Positions 35,724-48,400 of a stretch of DNA of 64,000 bases are shown in pieces. A model generated the notes under the pieces. That model saw only the letters and a list, made by a program, of their open reading frames with translations. It ran no database searches and was not told where the DNA came from. Every line of letters starts with the position of its first letter. Position 1 is the first letter of the stretch. The DNA is from Laguncularia racemosa. Taxonomy: Eukaryota > Streptophyta > Magnoliopsida > Myrtales > Combretaceae. The position numbers and the translations under genes were made by a program. Where the stretch lies: positions 248,001-312,000 of the forward strand of contig JBBMOL010000250.1 of NCBI GenBank assembly GCA_037954665.1, written 5' to 3'.

Positions 35724-37466
35724 TGATAGAGCCATTTTATACTTAATCTTTATAGTATAAATTGTGCTAATTCATTATTGATTTTATAGAAATCATAAGG
35801 AGATGGTACTTAATTCTATTATGGTGATAAATCAGGTTAAATGGAGTCAAGGGTGCCAATTCAAGTAAATTAGAGAAGTCATCTACAACTTGGTTCAAAG
35901 ACAAGGATTTACACCGCCGGAGGGAAGTATATGGGCATGTAATTGAAGTACACGACCATGTACTTGGTTTTGAATCAACAGGAAGATACACGGTTGACGT
36001 ACACGGCCGTGTATCTGCCTAGGGGGAAGCACGGTTTGAGGCACGGCCATGGTGCAAACTGTGTTACACACTGGACAAGAAGGCGGAAATGTGGACTTTC
36101 AACAGAGAGAGACACGGCTTAGGGCACGGCCGTGGTGGCAGCCGTGGGAGAAACCGTGCTTGGAGCCGTGGTGGAAGCTAGACGCGACAAGGAGAAGAAA
36201 TTGTGGAACTTTGACAGAGGATGACACGGCCTAGGATCTAGCCATGGTGTAGACCGTGGTACACACTGGACAAGGATGAAGACTTGTAGATCATGCACAG
36301 AGGAAGGCATAGTTGAAAATCTAGCCGTGGGTGGAGCCGTGCTACACACTGGACACGGAAGATGATACGTGAATTATGCACAGAGGAAGGCACGGCTTGA
36401 CCCACGGCCGTGTGGTAGGGCGTGCTAGGTAGACGAAGATTCACTTCTCGAAATCTACTTGGAAAAGGAAAGATATTTTCGTATCTTGCTAGCAAAAGAT
36501 CACATGCCATCCCTCTAACAATATAAATAGAACCAACCCTAGAGGGTGAGGGCAACTTTTAATCTTTAATCTGGAATCTTTGGATCTTGAAGAACCTTGG
36601 ACCATCTTGGAGGCAGAGCAGGCAACCGGGTTCATCATGTCTCTACTTTTTATTTTCGTTTTGTTGATGAACATGAGTAGCTAAGCTACTTTTCTAGCCA
36701 AAGGGTCATAAATGTTTAATTCTCCACGAATTGTGAGGTCTAATTGACTTATATTTAATCTATTCGTTGTTTTCAGATATTCATATATCTTCTGATCGTT
36801 TTGTCATTATTATCTTTGTTGATTGGTATGAATAGAGCTCTTCTACTCAATTAGCAAGTTAATATATTGTCAACTAGCACGTCAAATCCGTAATTGTTTG
36901 ATTGTTCTAGTCTCAATGACACAATAACATGTTTGGTTATAAAATAGATGATCGAATTCATGTTATGGAGGTGTGTGATCATGTTTAAATAGGTTATCTT
37001 ATAATCTACTGGCATGAATTGGTGGTCTCTCTAGTTTTTAATGCTATTGGCAGATTAAATCCTAAGCGTTTGTTTTGGGTTGTCTAATCGATAAGAGAAA
37101 TAATCAAAGAGCTTCTCTTGGTTATCGAGGAAGTACGGAGAGATAGGTTGTTAGAGCTTGTTAATAACCATAACCAGTTTATCTAGGAATAAGAATAGAA
37201 AACATTTGCATTGATGATCAATTCCTTGAATTAAACTATCTTGATTCATTTGGCTAGGCTTTTATCAATATACGATTCTATTATCTTGTTTCAACTTTAT
37301 TTTGATTCATAAACAAAACCCCCCCTCGTTTTCTTTTCATCTTTATGCCCTTTGAATAGAAATATCTTTAACCAATCTCTGTGGATTCGACCTTACTCAC
37401 CACTATATGCAAATCATATAATTGTCTAAGAGTAGGTTTTATTTTTGTTGGATTTGACACCCATCA
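35724..37466 (+). mobile_element. Solo LTR, Ty3/gypsy-type, sense orientation
   Basis: It starts TGATAGAGCC and ends ACACCCATCA, flanked by identical 5-bp duplications ACAGA (35719-35723 and 37467-37471). No internal coding region remains, so it is a solo LTR of 1743 bp formed by LTR-LTR recombination. U3 holds a block of CACGGCCGTG-type palindromes (about 35940-36420), and TATAAATA lies at 36523-36530. The text after it (GAACATGAGTAGCTAAGC) resembles Athila/Tat-type LTRs. A second copy in reverse orientation is at 55130-56757. Confidence 0.92.
36523..36530 (+). promoter_or_regulatory. Putative LTR TATA box
   Basis: TATAAATA lies immediately 3' of the palindrome-rich U3 block, the expected place for the LTR promoter. 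The same arrangement occurs in the reverse copy (complement at about 56046-56053). Confidence 0.55.
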
Positions 37467-37471
37467 ACAGA

Positions 37472-37679
37472 TAATGTTAGCATTTTCCCATTACACATGC
37501 AATGCATAGATATATAATATTACAACTTTAAATATGTGAAAACAAATAACTTCTCAATAAATTACAAAATTGTAAATATAAATGCAAAAGAATCGTTAAC
37601 CTCCATGAAGGATCCCCCTTCTACTACATCAAAACAAAGTCGATGAAGTGGTCGAGGCTTTACCTAAGCTGCACAATGG
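37472..37679. other. Flank between solo LTR and second MULE relic
   Basis: AT-rich; probably the 3' end of the minus-strand MULE. No terminal inverted repeat was recognised. Confidence 0.4.
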
Positions 37680-40368
37680 GAAAAGTTAATGTTAGCATCA
37701 CAAATGCAATGTGAAATGTTACGAAATGTGTATTGGTGTCTATCATTTACCATTATCGCGTTGACATAAGCACGTTCTTCTATTATGCCGCCTGCTTGGC
37801 AAAGTCCACATGTGATTTGATCTGGACATTCCTTAATGTCCATCTCCATATGGTATCTTTTCCATCTTGGTTTTCCCTTCTTCTGTGCAAGGTTTCCCCT
37901 TGGGCGGAGTGACGGGAAGTGTATCGGCTCTTAATCTAACTCGTCACCTATAGGTATGAAGTGCATTCTATATGTGAACTCCTGATGCATCCATATGTAA
38001 TAATTAGGTATAGAGTGTGTCATATTGAGCTTTAGTGAGGCAGCTACTGCATAGGCGTGGGAACATGAAATTATGTATATTTGCCACTTTTGATAACTGC
38101 ATGTGCTATAGGCAAAGTTAACAATGTGCGTTCGCCCCCTTCCCCTTAACCTGCTTGCAACGTGACGACTATTGGTGAGCTCTTTGAAATTTTTGTCTTA
38201 CCTGCTATAGTTGATGGCCTTGTGATTGCTAGCTCATGAACTCCATTTGTCAATTTTTTTGTTGCATATTTGGTGAAAATTCTACCATTAGCCATATTCT
38301 TCAAAGCCTTCGAATACTTCTTGACGAAGTATCCCATGCAGTTGTAGAATGTCTTCTTCATTAAAACAGTCACAAGTAACCCTTGAGCCTCCTTTAACAC
38401 GAAATTGTAGCTTTTGATAATGTTGGAAATCATATACCTAAACTGATAGCAACTGTCATGAGTTAGTGCCCACATATCTAACGACACATCATCAAACCAG
38501 TCAAATGCATTAGGCTTAATCATCCCCACTTACTCCATCACATAGTTCAACTTGCGAGATTGTGCTTGTAACCTAGCATAAGTAACTAACCTCGTGCATT
38601 GCATGTTTTTATGTGTCGAGTTAAAGTTGCTTGTAAGGTGTTGTAGGCAAAATCGTCACACCACAAATGAAAGGCGCCATCCATTGGCTTCTTTTTCAAA
38701 TACTGACTTGATGCTTATGTGTCTATCCAATATAAGGTAGATGGTTTTACGACCTGTACAGTCGCCAGCAACATATTCCTTCAATTTCCTCAAAAACTAG
38801 CCCCATGTCTCAATCATTTCCTGATTCATGAGAGCGAATGCCAGCAAAAGTATATGATTGTTGCCATTAACGCCACAAGCAATTAGCAACTTGTGAGTGT
38901 ACTTCCTATATATAAAAGTTACGTTAATAGTAACAACTAGTCTAAGGGATCTCTATGCTGCAATGCACGGCCCGAATGCTTAGAATATCCACTTTAGAGT
39001 AGACACCTTAGGGGCAGTTAATTTGCTCCACCCCTAATTAATTCGTGTTTTAGGATTTATATTTTCTATTACACTAAGAAGTTTAGGGAGTTCATTGTAA
39101 ACCTTTCCCCAATTCCCGTACACATGCTCTATAGCTTATTTCTTTCCCTCCTAAACCCGTCTCCTATTGATCCTGTAGCCAAATTCCTGTTCGACAACAA
39201 AAGCTAGTTCCGCTATCTTCATATCAAGATTGTCTCTAACAAGATTTATAAATTGACTAGCAAGAAGATTGCAATCCAGCTATAGGTGATTATGACTAAT
39301 CATCGGGTTATTGCATGTGTGTAGACCTTCAAATCTCATCACTATGAACATGTTCTCCAACTTCGTCTTTCAGGTTTAAAGCCTCCATTTACAATCACCG
39401 TCTCTTCTCAAATAATAAACAGACTACAGCAATGGATTAGACTTTACAATAGTGAAGTTATAATGGTTCTTCATATGGTAAGCCTTCATTGCTTGAATCA
39501 TATCTGCTTTCATTCTGAATCTCATGCCTCTGTAGAAATCGTCATTACTGCTCGAACTATTGCAAATATTAGTTCGCCCCTGCTCGAAATAAATATAACC
39601 ATCATCACAACCAATGTTGTAGTATGTAATAGGATCTCTAACTACCATGCTTGGTGGTTCAGCTTACTCTAATTGATATATTGCCTATCTTGAGTACGTA
39701 TGTATAGTTGGAGAGTTTTCTTCAAGTACTTCATCTTCATCGTTTTCACTTTTCCCATTTTTCTCATCTAAACTCTCCTCATTATCAGTACTCTCCTCCT
39801 TAACACCTATTCCTACATCGATGTCAATTGTAGTCTCTGCTCCCAAACGAACCATGTATGGATCACGTATGTCAAGTTGTTGTAATACTAGAGTAATTGC
39901 TCTATCTATTTCATCTTTCTTATTGCCTTCCATTGGGGTTGGAATTGAGGGTTCAAATGTCGACACCTCGAGCTACATTTCTGCAATGTTATGTGACGAA
40001 TATGGTTGATTACTTCTATCGAATGTTTACCTTACGAAGGGGCTCCCCAAATCATTAGAAATTCTGATGTATAGTTATTGTATGTCACGATCTCCATATA
40101 ATTCAATAATTTCAATGAAATTTTTAACGTCTTCATTATCTTTAATTGCCATTAACGCATAACATATACTGCTTCTATGGAACACAAGATACTTGTGAAT
40201 TATCTTAATCCCCACTTCGGTTGGATCGACTCCAATGCTTCGGCATATTCTATATAGGAATTCGTTGTAGTTGACATTTTTCTTCATTTTCAACTTCTTT
40301 ACCGGATCCCTATCATATTTCAGCTCCCGGTTACTAATTACAATATTTCCAAACGCATAGATCATCAC
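37680..40368 (-). pseudogene. Second MULE transposase, degenerate, without PMD
   Basis: Read from 40368 downward: a PB1-like N-terminal region (40368-40075, DYxELKYDRDP-like start, then VNYNEFLYRICRSIG); an acidic linker (39966-39685); MuDR domain (39560-39370, GMRFRMKADMIQAMKAY, then CKWRL); catalytic region around 38950-38560 (HKLLIACGVNGNNHILLLAF and ILDRHISIKSVFEKE); and an open block at 38529-38146. A SWIM-like finger follows near 38110-38050 (CSYQKWQ, CSHAYA, with one Cys of the CxC replaced), then a zinc knuckle CGLCQAGGHNRRTC near 37815-37775 that needs a frame change. Domain order is complete but more than ten stops or frame shifts are present. It resembles the 28.4-34.3 kb MULE (KAYHMKNHYNFTIVKSN versus KAYHIKNHHNFHVIKSN). 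Confidence 0.8.
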
Positions 40369-41791
40369 TTTGACTTAGTCACCCATTGTTTTCCTATTTA
40401 TAGTATATTTAAATTATGAGCTTTTAAAAAAGAATGATAATTTTAAATAACAACATTGTAAAAATTAGCCTAAGAAAATAAAAAATTACCATATCATTTT
40501 TAATTTAATTTTTTTTCCTATTATTTCCCAACAAAATTTTGCAAATTTAATTAACAACACTATAAAAATTATTTCGCAAACTAAATATTATAAATTTCCA
40601 TTACAATATTTTTTTAATAACAACATAGATACTATTTTCAATTTAATATTCACAAATAATATTAAATTTTTTGCCATAACAAAGTATTCTCATACTAATG
40701 CAAAAATTAATATCACATATTATATATTACATAATATACATAAATCATGTCTAACAGACTGCAAATTAATAATAAGCAGTAATATTTTCTACAAAACATA
40801 ATATTACAACAACATTTTCCTTAATTGATAATATCAAACATAGTAGAAAAAAAAACTTCAACTTTTTCTACAAAGCATAACACAATTATGAATTTATGAA
40901 TTTTTTTTAAATTACAATATTTTAGAGTGTTGTCCCACATATTTGATGCATAACTATAATGTTCAATACCTATGGATTAAATAGAAGTTTGCAAATCCGT
41001 GCTCTCTCTATATAAATCACTAAGGGGAAAATAGTAAAATGTTATATATCCTTTTTTTTGTTTTTTTTATTTGAAAAATTAAAGCATGTTAATAAAAAAA
41101 AAAAAACAATTTCCTCTTCTTTAGAACGTGCTTGAATCAATCTCAAAAATGTAATTTTTTTATTATCCAAAAATCATTTTATTTTTGTTATCATATTAGA
41201 ATAAAGAAATAAGATATGTATTATATCATTGTATGTTATATTTGAAATATTGACATATGTTTTTCATGGAGAATTCCGGTTATATAAAAGATACCACAAA
41301 TCATTTTAGATTTTTTAAATAATCAGTTTATACAAATTAATTATATCATGCTATGCCCGTTTTGAGTTTCATCTCTACGAAACCACTTTTTCAAGAACAT
41401 TGTTTAGCTCTTTTTTTTTTCCACTTAATTATTTGAAAAGAAAGAACAGAACGTATAATTCTTTTAAATGTGAGCTCATCAAGTTAAAAATACATTCCTG
41501 TGTCACTTAGTTGGTTTGATGTTAAAACAACCTATGTTGTTTCTTTTTCTTTTTTTTTTCAATTGATTATCTTATTTACTTATGGCACACTTAGTTCATG
41601 TACAGATAATTATGTAGTGGTATACTGTTGATTGTTATTGCTGTGTGACATAAAAGCATTATCACGAAATATGACAAAGCGAGAAGCGCTTTTAGTCTCA
41701 AATTTATCTTCCTAACATCATCTATACCTATAAATTATGAGTCTAGCCATGATTGCAACATTATCCTAGAAAGTGAAAGAAGAAAAGAGAA
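40369..41791. other. AT-rich spacer
   Basis: Probably includes the 5' terminal part of the minus-strand MULE, but no inverted repeat partner was identified. No gene is supported. The last 80 bases before 41792 could be the former pectinesterase promoter/leader. Confidence 0.5.
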
Positions 41792-43319
41792 ATGGTGACG
41801 AAGGAATTGAGGCAAGTCCTTGTTGTAATGGTTGCTTTGGCAATTATTATAGCAAATATAGCTCCAGTTATATTCGGCGATGATAATGATCCTATTCCTG
41901 CGGACAAGTCTCCATTAAACGCTTGGTTCCAAAACAATGTGAAGCCATTAGCATTTTGAAAAGGCAACATAGACCCAACCCTTGAGGCCGCCGAATCCAA
42001 TCCAACCGTGATTAAGGTTGCAAAAAATGGAAATGGCAAATTCAAAACCCTTACAAAAGCCATTAATAGCATTCCTGTTGGGAATGACAAATGAGTCATC
42101 ATGCACATTAGTCCTAGAGAATATGTTGAGAAGGTCAAGATCGATCGAACCAAGCCTTTGTCACCCTTTATGGATCACCCAACAATTTGCCAAACTTGAC
42201 ATTCCATGGTACTACCAATGAATATGGAACTTGATAGTGCCACCTTAATTATTGAGTCTAGTTATTTCAAGGCAGTTAATATCATTGTTAAGGTAACTAT
42301 CCCTTACCTCTATTCACAAACTTTCTCTAAGAACAAAATTTGCATATTCAATGTTTTAAAAACTAATGAGTGCTCTTTCCCCCATCTTGGTGGAATTGTC
42401 TTTTTGGTTCATTTTTTTTTATATTTTTTTGCATCAATTTCAAGTTGCATGTTTGTTGATCATCATCCTCACTATAATTACAACAAAGATAAAAAAGGAC
42501 AATTTAAAAAAAAAAAAAAAAGAGAATTTAAAACCCCCCTAATCATTTTAGATTTTTTTTTAACTTGCGTGCATATTTTCATATTTCAAAATTATGTGCC
42601 AAGATCTAGCCTAAGAAACCTAATGAGCAAGCAATTGCCATAAGAGCTTCAGGTGACAAATTCGCATTCTACAATTGAAAATTCATTGGTTTCCAAGATA
42701 CTATTTCTGATGATAGGGGATTCCATTTCTTCAAAGATTGTTATATTGAAGGCATAGTTGATTTCATTTTTGGATTTGGCAAATCTCTTTATATGGTATG
42801 TCATTTATATATATATTTCTCTTAAAGAATTGACATGTATGATAAGATAAATGTACATAATGTAACTATAATTGTCACTAATCATTGATATGATAAATAT
42901 GAATTTATGTAGAACACTCATCTAAATGTTCTTGGAGACAACATATATACATTTATAATAGTACAAGCAAGGGAAAACAATAAGAGGACATAGGTTTTTC
43001 ATTTGTGCAATGTAGCATAAGTGGAATTGGTCATCTAACATATGTAAGAAGAGCCAAGAAGCCTAGTCCAAGAGTAGTCTTTGCATATACTAACATGAGC
43101 TATCATTAACCCCATCAGATGGTTAGATAACAACCAACCTAGTTATGCTAAGATGGTGGACTTTGGTGAATACAAGAACACTAGAGCAAGATCCAACCTA
43201 GTAAGGTGAGTCAAGTATGCAAAGCAACTAATAGATGCACAAGCTAAACCTTTCATGACCCTATCCTACATTGTAGGTTCTAAATGGCTACTCCTACCTC
43301 CAAAGATTTAAATGAATAG
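41792..43319 (+). pseudogene. Pectinesterase (PPME1-like) pseudogene, copy 2, near full length
   Basis: Exon 1 (41792-42292) begins at an ATG with a hydrophobic signal-like segment (VLVVMVALAIIIANIAPVI), then VIKVAKNGNGKFK and IDRTKPL, and near its end SATLIIESSYFKAVNII. Exon 2 (42590-42795) keeps NEQAIAIRASGDK, FIGFQDTISDD and DFIFGFGKSLY. Exon 3 (42913 to about 43319) has VVFAYTNMS and DFGEYKNT, then near the end PFMTLSYIVGSKWL. In-frame stops lie at about 41957, 42092 and 42197, with more in exons 2 and 3, plus frame shifts. The exon 2 acceptor reads TTTCAA where copy 1 has TTTCAG, so splicing is also lost. A cell-wall pectin demethylesterase role is known for the family; this copy is dead. 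Confidence 0.88.
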
Positions 43320-46300
43320 AGATTGAGGTTAAAGTTGATGCTATGGCTATATAACCAAAAACAATTGAATATAAAACATCATTTTTTTTTTTTGCTTTCA
43401 TACAAGTCTCCTTAGCTAAACAATAACCACGCACAAATGTTTAATTCCTACTTTTGCATAAACTATTATACCAAGGCATATAAATTGTTTAATATTAATA
43501 GATAGGTCTGATTAGAAGATTCAATAATTAAATTGGATAAAGAATCTAACCATATTTGACTAATATAGTCAAGTTAAACTTCAACACTTGGGTAATTTTT
43601 TTCTCAATTTCATTCGTTGTAATATTTTTTTGTTGATACATGTTAATATGAATGCAGCGATTATCAAGACATCTCTATATCTTTATCAATAGTAGTTGTT
43701 AATGGAAACAAGCATCGATTGCTATTTACATTTTTTTTTCAACTCATATTTATATTACAAGAGTAGGATAATAAGGTCCCTGAGACTAATTAAAGTATCT
43801 AGGGATTAGGTGGGGTGCTACAATAAGTACTAAAGATGGTAATAACTGCCCTAAAAGAGAGGTGCCTCAATATATAGTTTTTAAAGCAACCAAAAACATC
43901 CCAAAAAGCCTTTAGATTTTCTTATTACAACACTATTAGGGCATATACAGCTACCCTAATAGAGTGTGATGACATTGATGGCAATGGCTTTTTAGGTGGT
44001 CAAAGCCTTCCCAAAAGAGTTATTAGATTTTTTTTTTAATTAACTATTAGGGAATGTTTATCTTTCCCAAGAAGTCCTTTTTTTTTTATAATTAGTATAA
44101 TCTATCTTAATATAACTATATTTAGTTAAAACTTGTATAGAAAATGAAATCATCACAATGTATCTATTGGTCCAATGATGTGTTTGATAAATCAAAACAT
44201 ATCAATAAAATATAAAATAAGATAATATCTTACAAGCAGCAAATAAAAATTAAATAAATTCCATTGACATCAAAGTAACATGAATTGCCAATACAAAATA
44301 CTTTCAATTTGTTTTTCCACAATCCTACAAATCTTAAACTTTTTTTTTTTAGTCATAAACTCAATAAATACATTTTAAAAAATGAGAGGAGAAGACTACC
44401 CGTCCATAACTATAGTTATTCTTCAAACCCAAATATGGCATAAGTAACAGGGGTAAGATTCAATTTCAAATGTTGGAATGAAAATGTTAAACTAGGGGTT
44501 TAAGACTTGTACCAATTGATCAATGTATAGCACATACACACTTCGAAAGACAACATCTTCTTGCTACGCAACACGAGTTCTTCCATTCATCCTATGCTTT
44601 ACCTAACCATGGTTATTTATTTACTAGACAAGGAACATAACAAACGAAACACTAGACTTTCTATGCATGCATAAAGAAACGGAAAAAAAAAGTGTAATTA
44701 AATAACAAATTAGAACCAATGCCCTGTAGGCATTTTTGAATTCATTGGCAAGGACAAATGGATAAAGAAGCATGCGTGCATGGGTAGAACACGGTATCAT
44801 AATTTCATAGGGAAAGTAACAGAGTTTTATTTGATACGACAACAGGTGATAAAACTTTGCTAACATAGAAAACTTATTAAAAACATAGGGAATTATAAAA
44901 AAAATAAAAATACAATGGTTAAAAGATGCAATGGAAAAGCAAGTTATATTATAAATGGAAGTGTGATTTAGAAAGATGCAAATTAGCAACTTAAAAATGA
45001 ACTTGTTATGTATATTGTCATTGTTTAACTATATCTAGTTACTTTCGATGCGTAGGAAATATAGGTCTAATCAACCACATCTAATAGGATATATTACCCA
45101 TAGTTATTGCCATGTTGCTACCATAGTGATAGCTATCATAACAAAACCATAGGCTTGATGATTTTACACTTACTATTGCAATCATGCTGGAAATTTTTTG
45201 GGCCATCTCCAAGTATAGGAGCTATCTTTTATAACAGAAAGCAATACCGCCCAAAAGGATGCCAGCTCTTTCAAATTCATTTGCTTGAACCTCAATTAAA
45301 TTTTTCCTATAATTTGCTAGATTCATCTAATAACCAAACATTATAGTGAATTAGGTGGTGCGATGTTTAAACACAATGTTTCTCTTCTTTAGACTTTAAG
45401 GGAGCAAAACATTTTAATTTTGGTATTCAATGTTTTAGCCCTAAACATCATGTTTTTCCATTAACAGAAAGGGAAACCACTACATTTTCATAGATAGAAC
45501 CTATTACATTTATGCAACTAGAGGTAAAAACTAGTACACAAAGCAACCATATCTTAATAACAAAACTAGCTTAATATGCAAACAAGTTCACTAAAACCCT
45601 TAGTGCATTAACATATAAACTACACTAGCAGATGAACTTCGTAAGACAACTCAAAATTAGCATCAAAGTCACATCGTGGATACACACATGTGCATCTTTT
45701 GGAAGTCGTCTTCTCATTTAAAGCCAAAAAGTTACTAATAGAGGTAGGAAGCTCTATTCTAGGTAATCCCTATTCAAATGTTTAAAACACAAGCTATAGG
45801 CTAAAAGTTTGTAACTTGTTTGAATTAAACTCCTCATGAGTAGTAATCAGGGAGCTAGCAATTCATAAATTTCGTGCTCTATTCTCATAACTTCTCAAAT
45901 ATTATGCTGCATATACAAGAAAATCAAGTGTCCTTTTTCCAATGTACATCAAATCTAACCTATTTTAACTACAAGAGAAGCTTCTTCATGAATTTAACCC
46001 ATTTAGATCTATGTGAATTAGACTTCCAAAGCATATTTTCTATTTTTCAAGAGAGCAAAAAGATAAAGGTCCATATTGGTTCTTTCATTAAGAGGCTTGA
46101 CCATGACATGCACATGTTATATTGCTTCTCTAGCTTGTATCATCTTATCTACTTTGACTATGTGAATTAAGTTGTTGCTTATTAAGTTTAAATGACATAG
46201 TCAAAGGCTTGATATTCACATTGCTAAAACCAGCTCAATATGAAAATCTAGAATGTTTTTATACTTGAGTGCAAACAACTAGAGTGAAGGACTTCAATTT

Positions 46301-48400
46301 ATGTTGGGAAATTGTTCTAAAAACTTGAGACGACCTCTAAGCAGTAGGTTTATTGTAAAAGTTTAAAAAGAGAACACCTCATAGTAGTTTGATATATTAC
46401 CCACTACATGTGCTAAAAAATATAGCATTAGAACCATGCCACCTAGATTGGTTATATATTTGGAAAAGACATGAAACTCTAAATAATTATAGAATTTAAT
46501 AAAAGCGGCAAATGGATTAGACCATTTCATTTAGGGCACCAATTTAGGGTTTATTTGACTATTTCTATTAATGCTTTTACAGTTGTGTGAAGGGAATTTT
46601 CGTTTATTGTGCCTTAAGGTATAGGAAATGAGGTCTCTTAGCTATAGATATGGCTCCTCAACTAGTGAAGATAAGATGATGATAATGAAATAAAAGGCAT
46701 AGTCTTGAGGCAAGAAGTAGAGCAATATCCAAAAAAGTTTTTATGCAATTTTTCTTTTTCTATATGAAGCTAAATAAGGAAAAAATTATAATCATGCATA
46801 TTGTTTTTTACAATAGGATATATATAATATATGAGGACTATTAAAGAATTGGCCTCAAAGTTCTTACCTTAAAAGAGAGGGTTGGATTTCTAGTAAATGT
46901 CCCTTATTTATCCAGCAAGAGAAAATGTTGGGCTTCCTCCACTGTATGTCATTCATTCCATAACTAAAATTCCCTTGTGTTCCTCCATTGAAATAGATGT
47001 TTATGAATCAAAACAATACCCATTTATTAAGTATGAATAAATGATCCTTGTATTAAGATAAAAAGAAAGTTTCTCTCTCTAATCATAACTAAAAAAAAAA
47101 GAAAAAAAAAAGATAATGATGTAACACGAGCTAACCATTCGAGTAAAAAAAGTGAAACTTGTCTTGACTTTCTCCTATATAAATTAGCCCTCTCTTTTCA
47201 TAAACTTCAAAGTTTGAACAACTATCAAAGGATTAAGAAAATGAAGATTCAATTTCAAGGAAGGCAATGTTAAGATCTCTCATCATCCAACAAGAAGCCT
47301 AAGTTATAGGCAACATCCACTCACACCACCACCTATACAAGTAAGTTTGTTGAGGTGAGACTTTAGGAAAATGGGTGTAATAGAGATAGGTGATACTACA
47401 TAGAAGATTAGTATGTGGCTTTGTGCCTTTAACATCACTGAAGAAGCTTCAAGAGACCACGATGAAGTAGTTGTGATGCCGATTAGGAAAGAGTGTTCCT
47501 TCGACCTTCTTCACGAACGTTTCTTTTCTCCCTGATGAAGCGCTTTGTTCATCCTCCAGTGAGAGTGCATCAATCAAAAGGTGAGAGAGAGTGTGGTAGG
47601 TGTCTATCATTTAGATAGTAGGTAAAATGGGGGAAGGGAAGACAGAGAGAAGGGGAGTGTTTAGAAATTAGGCTTCCATTACAAATAAGAGGGCTTATTT
47701 TGGAAAGTGTGCGATAACTTAATGGCATTAAAACTTTTTTTTTTTACTAAGAAAAACTTTTCCCTCCAATATTTATTAGTGATTGCTCTAAAATATTTTT
47801 GCTCACCTCAACATTGTTTTTAAGGTAGTTTTTCTTTGTCCACCCTAAAAAGCTTGCCTTTCTAAATTAAATTTGTTGTAGTACTAGTCGTGATAACCAA
47901 CCACAAATGCCTTACCACCTATAGGACACTTGCAAAGCATCTTCAACAACTATAAAAGGGATTAAATGATATATATCATAAGATAAATGTTTATTTCTGA
48001 ACTGAAGTACAAAGTCTTGTTAAACTGGAAGGGAGCTGACTTATAAAAATATTTTGCATAATCTTAAATTGTAGCAAAAGGGTACAAGATCATTGAACTA
48101 CAAGAAACTACAAAAGACATGTTTACATTATGTGACTCTATACGTTCTAATTCAGCCTTTCTACTTTGATCCCAAACCCAATAAACTTTATAGGACTTAA
48201 CTTTATAGTTCTCTTAGCTGTGATGTGAACAAAAAGTCTTGCAAGATGAATAACCCTATTAAGGGATGAGCAAACATTGCTCATTAAGATAGGAGTGCAA
48301 TATTCTCATTACTACATGAGCAAGTTATCAACCATATACTATGAATGGGTAACCATATACAATACAAACATTATATGCAATTTCCCGGTAACCAGCATGA
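43320..48400. other. Repeat-derived intergenic DNA, possible CACTA relic (about 43816-47883)
   Basis: No gene is supported. TGCTACAATAAG at 43816 and, inverted, TACTACAACAAA ending at 47883 resemble the CACTACAA-type termini of CACTA transposons. Inside the left end, two copies of an ATTAGGG-containing block (about 43895-43985 and 43995-44080) look like subterminal repeats. No transposase fragment and no matching 3-bp duplication were found, so the assignment is weak. Confidence 0.3.

Noticed and set aside
36049..36674. Several 60-105-codon frames on both strands
   Set aside because: They fall within the palindrome-rich U3 and downstream part of a solo LTR; the mirrored copy at 56133-56539 shows the same artefact.
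44624..46170. Frames of 121 (-) and 98 (+) codons
   Set aside because: AT-driven hydrophobic or low-information sequence within repeat-derived DNA, with no homology.
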